A DNA stretch of 35,254 bases from a virus. This document shows, one piece after another, positions 9,652-17,573 of the stretch. The notes under the pieces are model-generated. The model was not told the origin of the DNA. It did not search any database and worked only from the letters and a program-made list of their open reading frames with translations. The stretch is from IMG/VR virus record IMGVR_UViG_3300046003_004606, positions 1-35,254 of that record. The stretch is one strand, 5' to 3'. A program made the translations under genes and the position numbers. How positions within the stretch are numbered: position 1 is the first letter of the stretch; the number at the start of each line of letters is the position of its first letter.

Positions 9652-10383
9652 ATGGAAACATTTGACGAGGTAAAAGCAAGAAACGCAGCAGAGTTTGCCG
9701 CCAAGCTGGCCGAAAACGCGGCGAAGTTCGCGGCGGCTCTGGAGAAGAACACCACGGAATTCGAAACGGATAAGTCCGAGAACACCACGGAATTCCAGAC
9801 GCGGAGATCCGGGGATGTCACGGACTTTGAAACGGCGAAATCCGATGATTCCGCAGAATTTGAAACGGACAAATCCGAGAACACCACGGAATACCAGACG
9901 CGGAGGTCCGGGGATGTCACGGACTTTGAAGCGGCGAAATCCGAGGATTCCGCAGAATTTGAAACGGATAAGTCCGAGAACACCACGGAATTCCAGACGC
10001 GGAGGTCCGGGGATGTCACGGACTTTGAAACGGCGAAATCCGATGATTCCGCAGAATTTGAAACGGATAAGTCCGAGAACACCACGGAATTCCAGACGCG
10101 GAGGTCCGGGGATGTCACGGACTTTGAAGCGGCGAAATCCGAGGATGCCACGGAATTTGAAACGGATAAGTCCGAGAACACCACGGAATTCCAGACGCGG
10201 AGATCCGGGGATGTCACGGACTTTGCGACGACACAGTCAAGCGACGTTCGCTCATTCATGATTAAAAGAACCGATGACTCCAACTGGTTCACCCGTCAGG
10301 CGGCCAACACCCTCTTGGCCATCGCCGCCGCCATCATCCGGATTGAAGCACTCCGCCGTTCAAGCAGAAGCAAAAGCAAATAA
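9652..10383 (+). CDS. Hendecad-repeat protein of unknown function
   Basis: The 243-residue product is built of twenty consecutive 11-residue repeats from Met1 to residue 220, with Phe or Tyr at position 4 of every repeat (METF, AAEF, TTEF, VTDF, SAEF, SNWF and so on). Most repeats end in Asn or Asp. The core alternates three repeat types, TTEFQTRRSGD, VTDFETAKSDD and SAEFETDKSEN, making a 33-residue unit. The last 23 residues are a short hydrophobic helix (LLAIAAAIIRI) followed by a basic Arg/Ser/Lys tail. Eleven residues match three turns of an alpha helix, so an extended helix with an aromatic stripe is plausible, about 330 angstroms long if fully helical. It sits between the ejection-type protein and the portal, which suggests a virion or assembly role. 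I recognise no family. Confidence 0.85.
   Translation: METFDEVKARNAAEFAAKLAENAAKFAAALEKNTTEFETDKSENTTEFQTRRSGDVTDFETAKSDDSAEFETDKSENTTEYQTRRSGDVTDFEAAKSEDSAEFETDKSENTTEFQTRRSGDVTDFETAKSDDSAEFETDKSENTTEFQTRRSGDVTDFEAAKSEDATEFETDKSENTTEFQTRRSGDVTDFATTQSSDVRSFMIKRTDDSNWFTRQAANTLLAIAAAIIRIEALRRSSRSKSK
9751..10245 (+). repeat. 99-bp tandem repeat, five units, coding for hendecads
   Basis: Fifteen 33-bp hendecad codings are grouped as five 99-bp units. The units differ by a few bases only (for example AAACGGCG against AAGCGGCG, and GATGATTCC against GAGGATGCC), so they were recently duplicated or homogenised. EcoRI-like GAATTC sites recur in them. The repeat length is a multiple of three, which keeps other frames open and creates shadow ORFs on both strands. 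Confidence 0.95.
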
Positions 10384-10403
10384 TCCCAACGAAACATCAA
10401 GAC
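10384..10403 (+). promoter_or_regulatory. Pre-start motif, copy 2
   Basis: TCCCAACGAAACATCAAGAC follows the TAA of the hendecad gene directly and ends 9 bp before the portal ATG at 10413. It differs from copy 1 at one base. The repeat of both the TAA context and the motif suggests duplication of a functional spacer. Confidence 0.5.
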
Positions 10404-10412
10404 CCCATCACC

Positions 10413-12605
10413 ATGATCCAAGACCAAATCGAACGTATCCTAACCCCGCAGGAGGGCGAGGAGCCTATTCATGACGACGGGGTTTCTCGCGTAATGCCAT
10501 TTCCGACTTCCTATGAACTCACCCGCGACCAAGAAGAGGAGCTGGTGAATCACGCCATGACCCGCTTGGAGCAGTTGGAGAAGGAAACCGGGCGCGACGT
10601 GTGCTCTGGCGAGTGGTGGGGGCAGGACGCGCAAGGCGTGGACAGCCAAGACTTCGAGGGCAAGGGCAGCCGCCAGCAAACGTGGATGGGCAAGCGCCAC
10701 CTCTATGACCTCACCTACAAGAACGAAGTCGGATGGCGGCGTTACCTGATGGGCGGGATCTTCGCGGAATCCAATCTCGTCGTGCCGGCCGCGCGACGGA
10801 TCTGCCGCCAGATGATCGCCCGCGCCGTGAATTACTTCTTTGGCACCGATCCGTGGTTCGCCATTTACCCGGTCGGCGCGCTCGACCGCGACCGCGCCGA
10901 CAAGGCGGACCGCTACATCCGCTGGAAGATGGATCAGGCGAAGCTCAAGCGCAGCCAAGAGCAAGGCATCGAGCGGGCGTTCATCATTGGCGAGGCGGTG
11001 ATGAAAACCTCGTGGGCGAACCGGGCGCAGATTTACAAGACCCGCGCCGCCGTGCTGGTGGATGAAATGGGCGCGGACATCCTTGGTGCTGATGGGGATT
11101 ACATCCTTGAGGATGATCCGTGGATTGCCGAGGCCGCCCCTGACCCAGCCACTGGTGAAATGATTCCTTCCGGAATGATCGTTCTCAAGCGCGACGGCGT
11201 GACGCCGCAACCGCCGACGATGCAGTTTGTTCAAAAACTCATTACCCGCCGCATCACCCACTACAAAGGCCCGGAGGCGAAGGTGGTCAATTTCATGGAC
11301 TTCCTCTGTCCGCTCGAAGCGGAGAGCCTCCAGCAGGCGGATTGCGTGGTCCACCTCTACGACCGCCCGCTGATGGACCTGGCCGATGAATGGAAGAAAT
11401 CCATCGAAGCAGGCGCGAGCGCGGAGGAAAAGGCCGACGCCACCCGCAAGGCGGTGGACCTGCTCCGTACGCTGGCCGCCTCATCGTCGCAATCGAAGAG
11501 CAACCAGAATTCCGGGAACGTGGACAGCGCCACCGAATACGGGCGCGCCGACGAGCAGTCACAACCGATCATCGAGATTGCCGAGTTCCACCTTCGCTAC
11601 GATTGCGACGGCGACGGCATCTTGGAGGATGTCATGCTGCTGGTGGACCGCCGCAGCCGCGCGCCGATCTTCTACGACTACGAGGCGAACATCACCGCCG
11701 ACGGCCTCCGCCCGTTCGTGGTGGTCCGCGTGAATGAAGTCCCTGGGCGTTGGTATGGCATTGGCGCGATGGAGATGTTCGACACCTCGCAGCGGATTGT
11801 TGACCTCCTTGTCAACCGATGGAGTTTCAGCAACTCGAAGTCCGCCCGCGTGGATTTCTGGAATCCTCACAACACGATTGAAGGGCGGGCGAACCAGAAC
11901 CTTGAATTGAACTGGGGCGGCACCTACACCCCGGCACCGGGGAAAACCGCCAAGGATTGCCTTGAGAGCGTCTATCTGGAAAACCAGACAGGCGATCAGG
12001 TGCAAGAGTTGTCAGAGTTCTTCATGCAGCTCATGACCAACGAAAGCGGCGTATCGAATTCCAACGACGCCGAACTTGCAGGCTTGGAATCCGGCAAGCT
12101 CGCCACTGGCATCAGAAACATCGAGAAGTCCGGCCAAGAGTTGTTTTCCCTCCACCTCGGACACTTGGAACCCGGCGTGAGCGAAACCCTTGGGAAAATG
12201 GTCAAGCTGATGATGAGTCGCCTAGACCCCACGGAAACCCACCGCTATTTCGAGGATGGCGAAGGCGGCGAAGGCTCGGGCGAGTTCCGCGAGATCAACG
12301 CGGGGGACATTTCAAACATCGAGCTGGATACTCGGATCCTGCTCACCCGTTATCGCGGGGAACAAATCCTTGAGAGCAGCATCCGCGCTTGGGAGATCGT
12401 TGAGAAGTATTACGCCCAACCATCCATCGACGTGCAGATGCGCACGCAGAACATGGCGATTGATATTCTCAAGGCACTCCAGATCCCGAACGCCGACCGC
12501 GTGATCGAGCCGATCCAATTGCAGGCCATGCCGACCGCCCCCGTCGCGCCCGGTGCTGCCGCCGCCGTTGCTCCGAAACCACGTCAATCCACACCAAACC
12601 TATGA
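10413..12605 (+). CDS. Portal protein
   Basis: The 730-residue product matches large portal proteins of short-tailed phages. These form the dodecameric ring at one capsid vertex through which DNA is packaged and ejected. The N-terminal half has the typical helical portal region (RRYLMGGIFAESNLVVPAAR, then YFFGTDPWFAIYP), followed by an RAFIIGEAVMKTSW segment. A wing-like domain follows (HLRYDCDGDGILEDVML), then the long helical stem and crown region around PGRWYGIGAMEMFDTSQRIV and ESGVSNSNDAELAGLESGKLATG. The C-terminus is Pro/Ala-rich. The next gene overlaps its stop as ATGAG at 12602. The assignment rests on overall pattern and on its place just before scaffold and capsid genes. The terminase usually found next to a portal is absent. 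Confidence 0.75.
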   Translation: MIQDQIERILTPQEGEEPIHDDGVSRVMPFPTSYELTRDQEEELVNHAMTRLEQLEKETGRDVCSGEWWGQDAQGVDSQDFEGKGSRQQTWMGKRHLYDLTYKNEVGWRRYLMGGIFAESNLVVPAARRICRQMIARAVNYFFGTDPWFAIYPVGALDRDRADKADRYIRWKMDQAKLKRSQEQGIERAFIIGEAVMKTSWANRAQIYKTRAAVLVDEMGADILGADGDYILEDDPWIAEAAPDPATGEMIPSGMIVLKRDGVTPQPPTMQFVQKLITRRITHYKGPEAKVVNFMDFLCPLEAESLQQADCVVHLYDRPLMDLADEWKKSIEAGASAEEKADATRKAVDLLRTLAASSSQSKSNQNSGNVDSATEYGRADEQSQPIIEIAEFHLRYDCDGDGILEDVMLLVDRRSRAPIFYDYEANITADGLRPFVVVRVNEVPGRWYGIGAMEMFDTSQRIVDLLVNRWSFSNSKSARVDFWNPHNTIEGRANQNLELNWGGTYTPAPGKTAKDCLESVYLENQTGDQVQELSEFFMQLMTNESGVSNSNDAELAGLESGKLATGIRNIEKSGQELFSLHLGHLEPGVSETLGKMVKLMMSRLDPTETHRYFEDGEGGEGSGEFREINAGDISNIELDTRILLTRYRGEQILESSIRAWEIVEKYYAQPSIDVQMRTQNMAIDILKALQIPNADRVIEPIQLQAMPTAPVAPGAAAAVAPKPRQSTPNL

Positions 12606-12868
12606 GAGCAGACCCGAAAACCGAAATGATGCGTGCCGCGAACTCCATGGTCGCGGATATTGATTACCTTGCCACCCGCGAGGAGTTCACCCGATTCATG
12701 GATTCCTTCAAATCCCGAGCCGATGGATTGGCGGAAGAAATCCTTCACGCCGACATGACGGCGGAAGAGCGCGAAGCCAAGCGGCAGTTCCGCATGGGAA
12801 TCATGGAAGTCTTGCGCTGGCCATCAGACACCAAGCGGTCTTGCATGAGGCTCTTGAATCAGAGCTAG
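12602..12868 (+). CDS. Small helical protein downstream of portal
   Basis: This 88-residue charged helical protein overlaps the portal stop by 4 bp (ATGA), so it is probably translated with the portal. It has the pattern DYLATREEFTRFMDSF followed by acidic-basic helices and a short basic C-terminus. I recognise no family. A head-assembly helper is likely from position only. Its TAG stop shares a CTAG with the convergent gene that ends at 12865, so the two genes overlap by 4 bp tail to tail. Confidence 0.6.
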   Translation: MRADPKTEMMRAANSMVADIDYLATREEFTRFMDSFKSRADGLAEEILHADMTAEEREAKRQFRMGIMEVLRWPSDTKRSCMRLLNQS

Positions 12869-13722
12869 AGCTTGGCCCCGGTGTCCGCATCCCACACGGC
12901 GACGGGGGGCGCGTCCTTGGCGTAGGGCCACCATTCGGTAGCCTCATGGATGAAATGGGTTCCGGATTCCTCGGACCATGCGTCGGCGGCGAAATAGACT
13001 TGGCAAGTCGCGTCGCCGCTTTCGAGCCGCAGGATGTATTGGCAAATCGGTTCCGCGTATGCGCTCCAATCATAGCCGTAGCCGTCGTCATAGATATTGG
13101 TTCCGCCGAAAAACGGCAGTGGGTAGTAGTCCTCCCAAAGCATCTCAATCTCCAGATAGAACTTGTTAGTTGGAGCAAAGAGCCCGTCCGCCGGGTCGAG
13201 CTTGACGACAGCGACCCGGTCCCCGCGCCGCACTTTCGCTTTTACCCCAATGCCAACGGAAGGCGTCCCCCACCATTGCGAATTGCTAGACTGGGTGCCG
13301 TTAAAGTCATCCTGCCCGAAAGAAAAGGCGTCGATGTGGGGAGTCTTCCACGCGCTGCGCCAAATGCCATACTCACTTGCCGCAATGTCACTGTAATAGC
13401 TGCCGGTGCCGGAGTTGTATGTCGCTCCGTTGTAATCGTCGCCGCCGAGCTTGCAATAACCGCGCTGCTGATAGGTTGACGCGCTGACATCAAGCCGCCT
13501 GTTTGTTGGAGCGGTCGTAGGGGCGCTGATCGACACCGTCGATCCAGTCACTTTCCACTCCGCGGTGCCGCCCGTAAACTGAGCGTCTTTGACGCGGTAG
13601 AATATCTCCGCGATCTGGTCCCACGTCACCTCCATCGGATAGGCAGTGCCGTCGCCTACCTCGCCTGCCGTTTTATCGACAAAGGTAAATCTCAGGTCGG
13701 CAGTGAAAACCCCGGCGCTCAT
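12865..13722 (-). CDS. Unknown beta-rich protein in opposite-strand block
   Basis: This 285-residue protein has no recognised family. It is rich in Gly, Tyr, Trp, Thr and Asp with beta-strand-like alternation (SQWWGTPSVGIGVKAKVRRG, PLPFFGGTNIYDDGYGYDW), like many phage appendage proteins. It lacks a signal peptide and membrane segments. Its ATG overlaps the stop of the upstream gene (13719) as ATGA, so the two are a translationally coupled pair. The pair is read against the capsid operon, between the portal-linked gene and the scaffold. A virion appendage or an accessory (moron-type) role are both possible. Confidence 0.65.
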   Translation of the reverse strand: MSAGVFTADLRFTFVDKTAGEVGDGTAYPMEVTWDQIAEIFYRVKDAQFTGGTAEWKVTGSTVSISAPTTAPTNRRLDVSASTYQQRGYCKLGGDDYNGATYNSGTGSYYSDIAASEYGIWRSAWKTPHIDAFSFGQDDFNGTQSSNSQWWGTPSVGIGVKAKVRRGDRVAVVKLDPADGLFAPTNKFYLEIEMLWEDYYPLPFFGGTNIYDDGYGYDWSAYAEPICQYILRLESGDATCQVYFAADAWSEESGTHFIHEATEWWPYAKDAPPVAVWDADTGAKL

Positions 13723-14360
13723 GGCAATGGCGGTGCGTAGCTGTTGCGGCTGTTAGCCTGCACCGGCAGCAAGGCGAACTCGCCGTTGGCGACAATTAAC
13801 AGCTCATAGCTGCAAATCTCATCACGGCGGCACTGGGTGATATCAGGAGGGACGTCGCCGCTCGTCGCAGTGACTTCCGCGAGCACGGTGTATTCCTCCT
13901 CGTCCGTGCTGGTTGGCTGCGCGGCGTGAAATTCGATGACGGGCGGATGTTCAGAGTCATATACCCGGCTCGCGTTGTCTCTTGTGACTTTGAGCACAAC
14001 AAACCCGCCGCCTTTCGTCGTCGTGGTATCGTCGCCTAGCGGCACTTCAACGACATCCGCCACCTTGACCCGTGTTCCCTGGATGACGGCAATTCCTCCC
14101 AGCGCGCTGAATTTCGGCACCCCGTCAGTCTCGCCGCTTTGCGTCACCTTCCACATGTGATTAACCGAGGACTCCAACGTCACCCGCCCAAGGATGCTCC
14201 CTAGCACGCGGATTTGATTCCCCCATCCTTCGATGCCGGTTGGCACCACGACGATTTCAGTTCCCACGCCCCGCAGCCTGGATTGCACGCCGTCTAAGTC
14301 GCGGAGCAGTCCGGAGACTTTCGATTCCAAGCGGGCGATGTCGGATCGTGAGTGGTCCAT
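13719..14360 (-). CDS. Unknown protein with N-terminal coiled coil, opposite-strand block
   Basis: I place the start at the ATG at 14360 (MDHSRSDIARLESKVSGLL) because the sequence upstream is A/T-rich and non-coding in appearance; a longer frame begins at 14384. The 213-residue product has a short coiled coil (residues 5-35) and then a beta-rich body. That body includes GGIAVIQGTRVKVADVVEV and a segment with FHAAQPTSTDEEEYTVLAEV. A coiled coil followed by beta structure is common in trimeric phage fiber or spike proteins, but this is only an analogy. It is the first gene of a two-gene block transcribed leftward from the AT-rich gap before the scaffold gene. Confidence 0.6.
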   Translation of the reverse strand: MDHSRSDIARLESKVSGLLRDLDGVQSRLRGVGTEIVVVPTGIEGWGNQIRVLGSILGRVTLESSVNHMWKVTQSGETDGVPKFSALGGIAVIQGTRVKVADVVEVPLGDDTTTTKGGGFVVLKVTRDNASRVYDSEHPPVIEFHAAQPTSTDEEEYTVLAEVTATSGDVPPDITQCRRDEICSYELLIVANGEFALLPVQANSRNSYAPPLP

Positions 14361-14438
14361 AACGCAAAAAAGATACAAATGCACAAAAATTGCAATTCTA
14401 TTCTTGACGAAACGTAAAGACTGGGGCCCATCGTTTCC
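14361..14438. promoter_or_regulatory. Divergent AT-rich promoter region
   Basis: This 78-bp gap separates the leftward gene starting at 14360 from the rightward scaffold gene at 14439. It is clearly A/T-rich against GC-rich neighbours (ACGCAAAAAAGATACAAATG). It holds a TTGACG (14405-14410) that could serve as a -35 box on the + strand. I do not see a convincing -10 element on either strand, so exact promoters are not called. Confidence 0.4.
14402..14421 (+). promoter_or_regulatory. Pre-start motif, partial copy 3
   Basis: TCTTGACGAAACGTAAAGAC matches the other copies except at its left end. It lies 17 bp before the scaffold ATG at 14439, further from the start than the other copies. In this copy the left end reads TTGACG. 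Confidence 0.4.
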
Positions 14439-15428
14439 ATGTCAGACACAGATCAGGCGCAAGCCGACTTGCCGGAAGACGACTCAACGGTCCTCGATCC
14501 ATTGGATACGAGGAACTCCCTAGACAATGGGACCAGCGAACTCGCCAGTTACGAACAGGAGATTTACTCTCTTGAACTCACCGACGCGCAACCCGAGCAA
14601 GGCGATACGCCTGCTGAGGAACCTGCCGCAGAGGAAGAAGCCAGCGAAACGCACGAAGAATCTTCCGGGCAGGAAGACGACGAAGAGACGCAGGCGCGTG
14701 AACAAATGCGCCCAAGGCTCAAAGACCCGCTCGACATCGCGGTTGCTTCACTGGCGAAAGCCAAAGGGATTTCCCTAATCGAAGCAGCCAAGATCATCGA
14801 CGGCAACACGTCGCCTAACCAAACAACCGCCACGGAGAGTCAAGATCACACGCAGGCCGAAACCAGCACGTCCGAAACCAGCACGTCGATCACTCAGCAA
14901 ATCAAGGAACTACGGGTAAAACTCAAGGAAGCCACTGGCGCGCTTGAATTTGAAACCGCAGCGGAAATTTCCGACCAGATTGAGGAGTTGCGCGACAGGC
15001 AGGTGGACAGCCGCATCGCCGAAGTGCAGGAGCAATCCCGCGCCGAAGTGGCTAGATCACAAGAATTCGACGCCAAGTGGGAGGAGAGCAAGCGCCAAGC
15101 CGTTGCTTTTTATCCTGACACTGACAAGCCGGATTCCGATATCAGCCAGCGCATGATCGAGATCAATGATTGGATGCAACAAAACGGCGATCCGATTTTC
15201 CACTCTCCAGACAAGTTGTTCATCCTTGCCAAGATGGCCGCCGCAGAACTCGGAAAACCGATGAAGCGCCCCGTCAGCAAGGAAACCCCAAGACCTTCCA
15301 AGAGTCCCGTCCAACCCGCAAGCGGCAACGCTCGCACAGCCCCCACTAACCCTACCAAACGGGCTAATGAGGAGTTGGAAGGCATTAACTCTTTGGATGC
15401 TTTTGAAGCACTCATCGGAGCAATGTAG
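14439..15428 (+). CDS. Scaffolding-like protein
   Basis: This 329-residue protein lies directly before the major capsid gene, the usual place for a scaffold that guides procapsid assembly and is later removed. Residues 1-90 are strongly acidic (Glu/Asp/Ala-rich, for example EEPAAEEEASETHEESSGQE). Residues 150-200 form a coiled coil. The C-terminal third is Pro/Lys/Thr-rich and ends in a short helix (NSLDAFEALIGAM) that could bind the capsid protein. Within the coiled coil, residues 151-188 resemble a UVR motif (leucine-rich helix, ALEFETAAEISDQIEELRD), as in UvrB/UvrC. That likeness may be by chance. Confidence 0.65.
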   Translation: MSDTDQAQADLPEDDSTVLDPLDTRNSLDNGTSELASYEQEIYSLELTDAQPEQGDTPAEEPAAEEEASETHEESSGQEDDEETQAREQMRPRLKDPLDIAVASLAKAKGISLIEAAKIIDGNTSPNQTTATESQDHTQAETSTSETSTSITQQIKELRVKLKEATGALEFETAAEISDQIEELRDRQVDSRIAEVQEQSRAEVARSQEFDAKWEESKRQAVAFYPDTDKPDSDISQRMIEINDWMQQNGDPIFHSPDKLFILAKMAAAELGKPMKRPVSKETPRPSKSPVQPASGNARTAPTNPTKRANEELEGINSLDAFEALIGAM

Positions 15429-15466
15429 TTTCGGTCTCTCGTTTTCCCATCGGTAGTTAGATGCGG

Positions 15467-15505
15467 GGTTTCTCCTGTTCCGGCAACGGAACGTCTCCTG
15501 AAACC
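15467..15505 (+). promoter_or_regulatory. Structured mRNA leader before capsid gene
   Basis: Two nested inverted repeats lie 20-60 bases before the capsid start. The inner 6-bp stem GTTCCG/CGGAAC (15477-15492) closes a GCAA tetraloop of the stable GNRA class. The outer 6-bp stem GGTTTC/GAAACC is at 15467-15472 and 15500-15505. No T-run follows, so it is not a classic terminator. A role in mRNA stability or translation of this highly expressed gene is inferred. Confidence 0.4.
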
Positions 15506-15524
15506 AACCAACTAAACCACTACC

Positions 15525-17015
15525 ATGGCCATCGACATCACACCAGCCACGACTGGAACCAACCTGCTCAGTCAGGACGCCGCCTCCCTCCGCCAGAAAT
15601 GGCACAAGGGTGCTCTACTCGCCGAAGAAGAGGAAGATTTCTTCCAACAATTCGAGGGCAACGAACGTGCTCCCATCTGGGTGCAGAAAGACCTCTCCAA
15701 AGGAGACGGTGCCAAAATGACCTTCACCACCACCTCCGGTTACTACGGAGAGGGTCAATACGGCGAAGGACTCTTTGAAGGCCCGGACGACTACGAGAAG
15801 GACGACATCGACTCTTTCGAGCTGAAGGTGGATTACATCCGCAATGCCGCTTCCCGCTCCAAGCGCGCCGACGAGATCATGGGCCTCATGGACGAACTCA
15901 AGTCCATGGTTCCTGTCAAGCTCGGCAAATGGCTTGGCCGCGTCAAACGCGACAACATCATGGGTCTTTGCACCCTGACCTTGCCGCAGGATAACCGCAT
16001 CTATGCTGGCGGCAAAACCCTCGCAACTCTCGGTTCTGCCGACGTGTTGAGCTGGGATGATGTCGTCATCACCGGTGCCGCCATGAAACCCCTCGGCGGC
16101 CTTCCAGCCAACGTGGCGGCGAACGGCAGCAATCCTATCTGGTCGCAGAACTTCATCCCTTCCGAAACGGCTGCCCTCAGCCTCCGTCTCGATCCGGATT
16201 ACAAGACTGTGCTTAGTTCCGGCGACGTGCGCGGACGTGGCAACACCCTGTTCAAAGGCGGATACCCCGCCATTGACGGTCACACCATCATCCCTCACAA
16301 CGCACTCAACCACGCTGGCAAAGGCGCGGTCGGTTCGTTCCTCGCTCCCGAAGCGTTCCTCGGTCTTGCCATCGCTGGCTACGCCGACACAGCCCGCACG
16401 CTCTCGGGCGGTGGTTCTGACAACGCCGACGACGCACTGACAGGCACCGGCAAGCCTCTCTGGTTCAAGTATTTCGGCGGCCACGACTTCCAATTCGTGG
16501 ACACCGGCGTGCTCGACGTGAGCGCCTCCGCCATCGGCGACGTTGCTGGCCCGTATTACGCGATCATCTACAACACCAGCGGCGCAAACGCTGGCAAGTG
16601 GGGTTTCGTGAAATACACCACTGGCAACGACGGCAACAGCATTGATGTCACCGAGTTCCTCACTGGCCAAGCCGACGGAACTTACCGCAAGGGCACCGTT
16701 GGTTCGGTCACTTGGAACGCCGCCATCAACACCGAAGTGTGGGCGTCCGGCGCTCTCATCATCCCTGCTAACGCCAAGGGTGTTCCATTCGGCCACACCA
16801 TCGCAATGGGACGTGCCGGCATCGTTCGTGGCTACGGCTCCGAGCGCGCCAAGCGCGACATCGAGATGGACAACGGCAACTTCATCAAGCGCGTGTTCAT
16901 CATGAGCATCTTCGGTCAGGCCCTTCGCCGCGACCGCAAGAACCGCGTGCCTGCTGTCGCCTTGCTGACCCACGCCCTCAACCGCCCCGGCATCAACCTG
17001 CCAACGATTGCCTAA
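15525..17015 (+). CDS. Major capsid protein (N4 gp56 / DUF4043-like)
   Basis: The 496-residue product has the layout of large podovirus capsid proteins of the N4-gp56/DUF4043 type. An N-terminal WHKGALLAEEEEDFFQQF helix is followed by APIWVQKDLSKGDGAKMTF, then a GEGQYGEGLFEGPDDYE segment. That segment corresponds to the family's low-energy, glycine-rich loop before the first long strand and helix. Residues 230-270 hold a Gly-rich stretch followed by AIDGHTIIPHNALNHAG. It starts at ATGG after an A/C-rich leader (CTAAACCACTACC) and ends just before a strong terminator. Its place after a scaffold-like gene supports the call. It is expected to form the icosahedral shell. Confidence 0.75.
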   Translation: MAIDITPATTGTNLLSQDAASLRQKWHKGALLAEEEEDFFQQFEGNERAPIWVQKDLSKGDGAKMTFTTTSGYYGEGQYGEGLFEGPDDYEKDDIDSFELKVDYIRNAASRSKRADEIMGLMDELKSMVPVKLGKWLGRVKRDNIMGLCTLTLPQDNRIYAGGKTLATLGSADVLSWDDVVITGAAMKPLGGLPANVAANGSNPIWSQNFIPSETAALSLRLDPDYKTVLSSGDVRGRGNTLFKGGYPAIDGHTIIPHNALNHAGKGAVGSFLAPEAFLGLAIAGYADTARTLSGGGSDNADDALTGTGKPLWFKYFGGHDFQFVDTGVLDVSASAIGDVAGPYYAIIYNTSGANAGKWGFVKYTTGNDGNSIDVTEFLTGQADGTYRKGTVGSVTWNAAINTEVWASGALIIPANAKGVPFGHTIAMGRAGIVRGYGSERAKRDIEMDNGNFIKRVFIMSIFGQALRRDRKNRVPAVALLTHALNRPGINLPTIA

Positions 17016-17023
17016 CCCAACTT

Positions 17024-17055
17024 GGAGGGGGCGGAGCAATTCGCCCCCTCCTTTT
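17024..17055 (+). terminator. Rho-independent terminator after capsid gene
   Basis: A perfect 10-bp stem, GGAGGGGGCG (17024-17033) with CGCCCCCTCC (17042-17051), has an 8-base loop and is followed by TTTTCCCTTTT. It begins 8 bases after the capsid stop. It probably ends or attenuates transcription so that capsid mRNA exceeds mRNA of the genes downstream. Confidence 0.85.
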
Positions 17056-17069
17056 CCCTTTTCTCTACT

Positions 17070-17567
17070 ATGAAAGCCGTTTTCCGCGTTTCCAACCGCC
17101 TCCGCGCTGGTGCTCCAATCCCTCGGGATTTCCTGCCGATTCCCGGAATCGAGCATCTTGGGCTTTGCTTCCAACAGAAGATCATCACCGATCCTGCGGA
17201 GTTCAACGCCACCTTGGCCCTGATTGACGACCCGCGCTTCCCGCGCCGTGGCGCTGTCATTTCCGCCTACATTCTCACTCCTGCCGACGAGGCGAAGCTG
17301 ACCGCTAAGCCGGTCGTTATCGCGCCGGTTGTCGAGGTTTCCGAACCGGAACCGGAACTGGTCGAGGAAATCGCTCCGGTCGAGGAATCCGCTCCGGTCG
17401 TTTCCGAATCCCCCTTCCGCATGGAAGGCAAGGCCATCTTCCTCGGAGCTGACCGCGTAGCCGGTCTTTTCGGTGAAGGAGACAAGCAACATTTGCGTGT
17501 CGCAGCCGAACACGCCGACCTCCGCCCGGAGCTCGAAGCATGGCTGAAATCTCAACCAACCATCTAA
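17070..17567 (+). CDS. Unknown head-region protein
   Basis: I choose the ATG at 17070 (MKAVFRVSNRL). A longer frame opens at TTG 17022 inside the terminator and is unlikely. The 165-residue protein has an N-terminal domain of about 70 residues, a Pro/Glu/Val-rich linker (VVEVSEPEPELVEEIAPVEE) and a C-terminal helical domain with FRMEGKAIFLGADRVAGLFG. I recognise no family. From its place right after the capsid gene, a head decoration or completion role is plausible. Confidence 0.6.
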   Translation: MKAVFRVSNRLRAGAPIPRDFLPIPGIEHLGLCFQQKIITDPAEFNATLALIDDPRFPRRGAVISAYILTPADEAKLTAKPVVIAPVVEVSEPEPELVEEIAPVEESAPVVSESPFRMEGKAIFLGADRVAGLFGEGDKQHLRVAAEHADLRPELEAWLKSQPTI

Positions 17568-17573
17568 ACCACC

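Noticed and set aside
9453-10292. 279-codon minus-strand frame and 188-codon plus-strand frame across the hendecad repeats
   Set aside because: Repeats of 33 and 99 bp keep all frames open, and the translations are unnatural (Arg/Pro or Ser/Val repeats).
15615-17555. 646-codon open frame on the minus strand across the capsid gene
   Set aside because: It is antisense to a clear capsid gene, crosses its terminator, and has no family-like pattern. GC-rich coding DNA often leaves such frames open.
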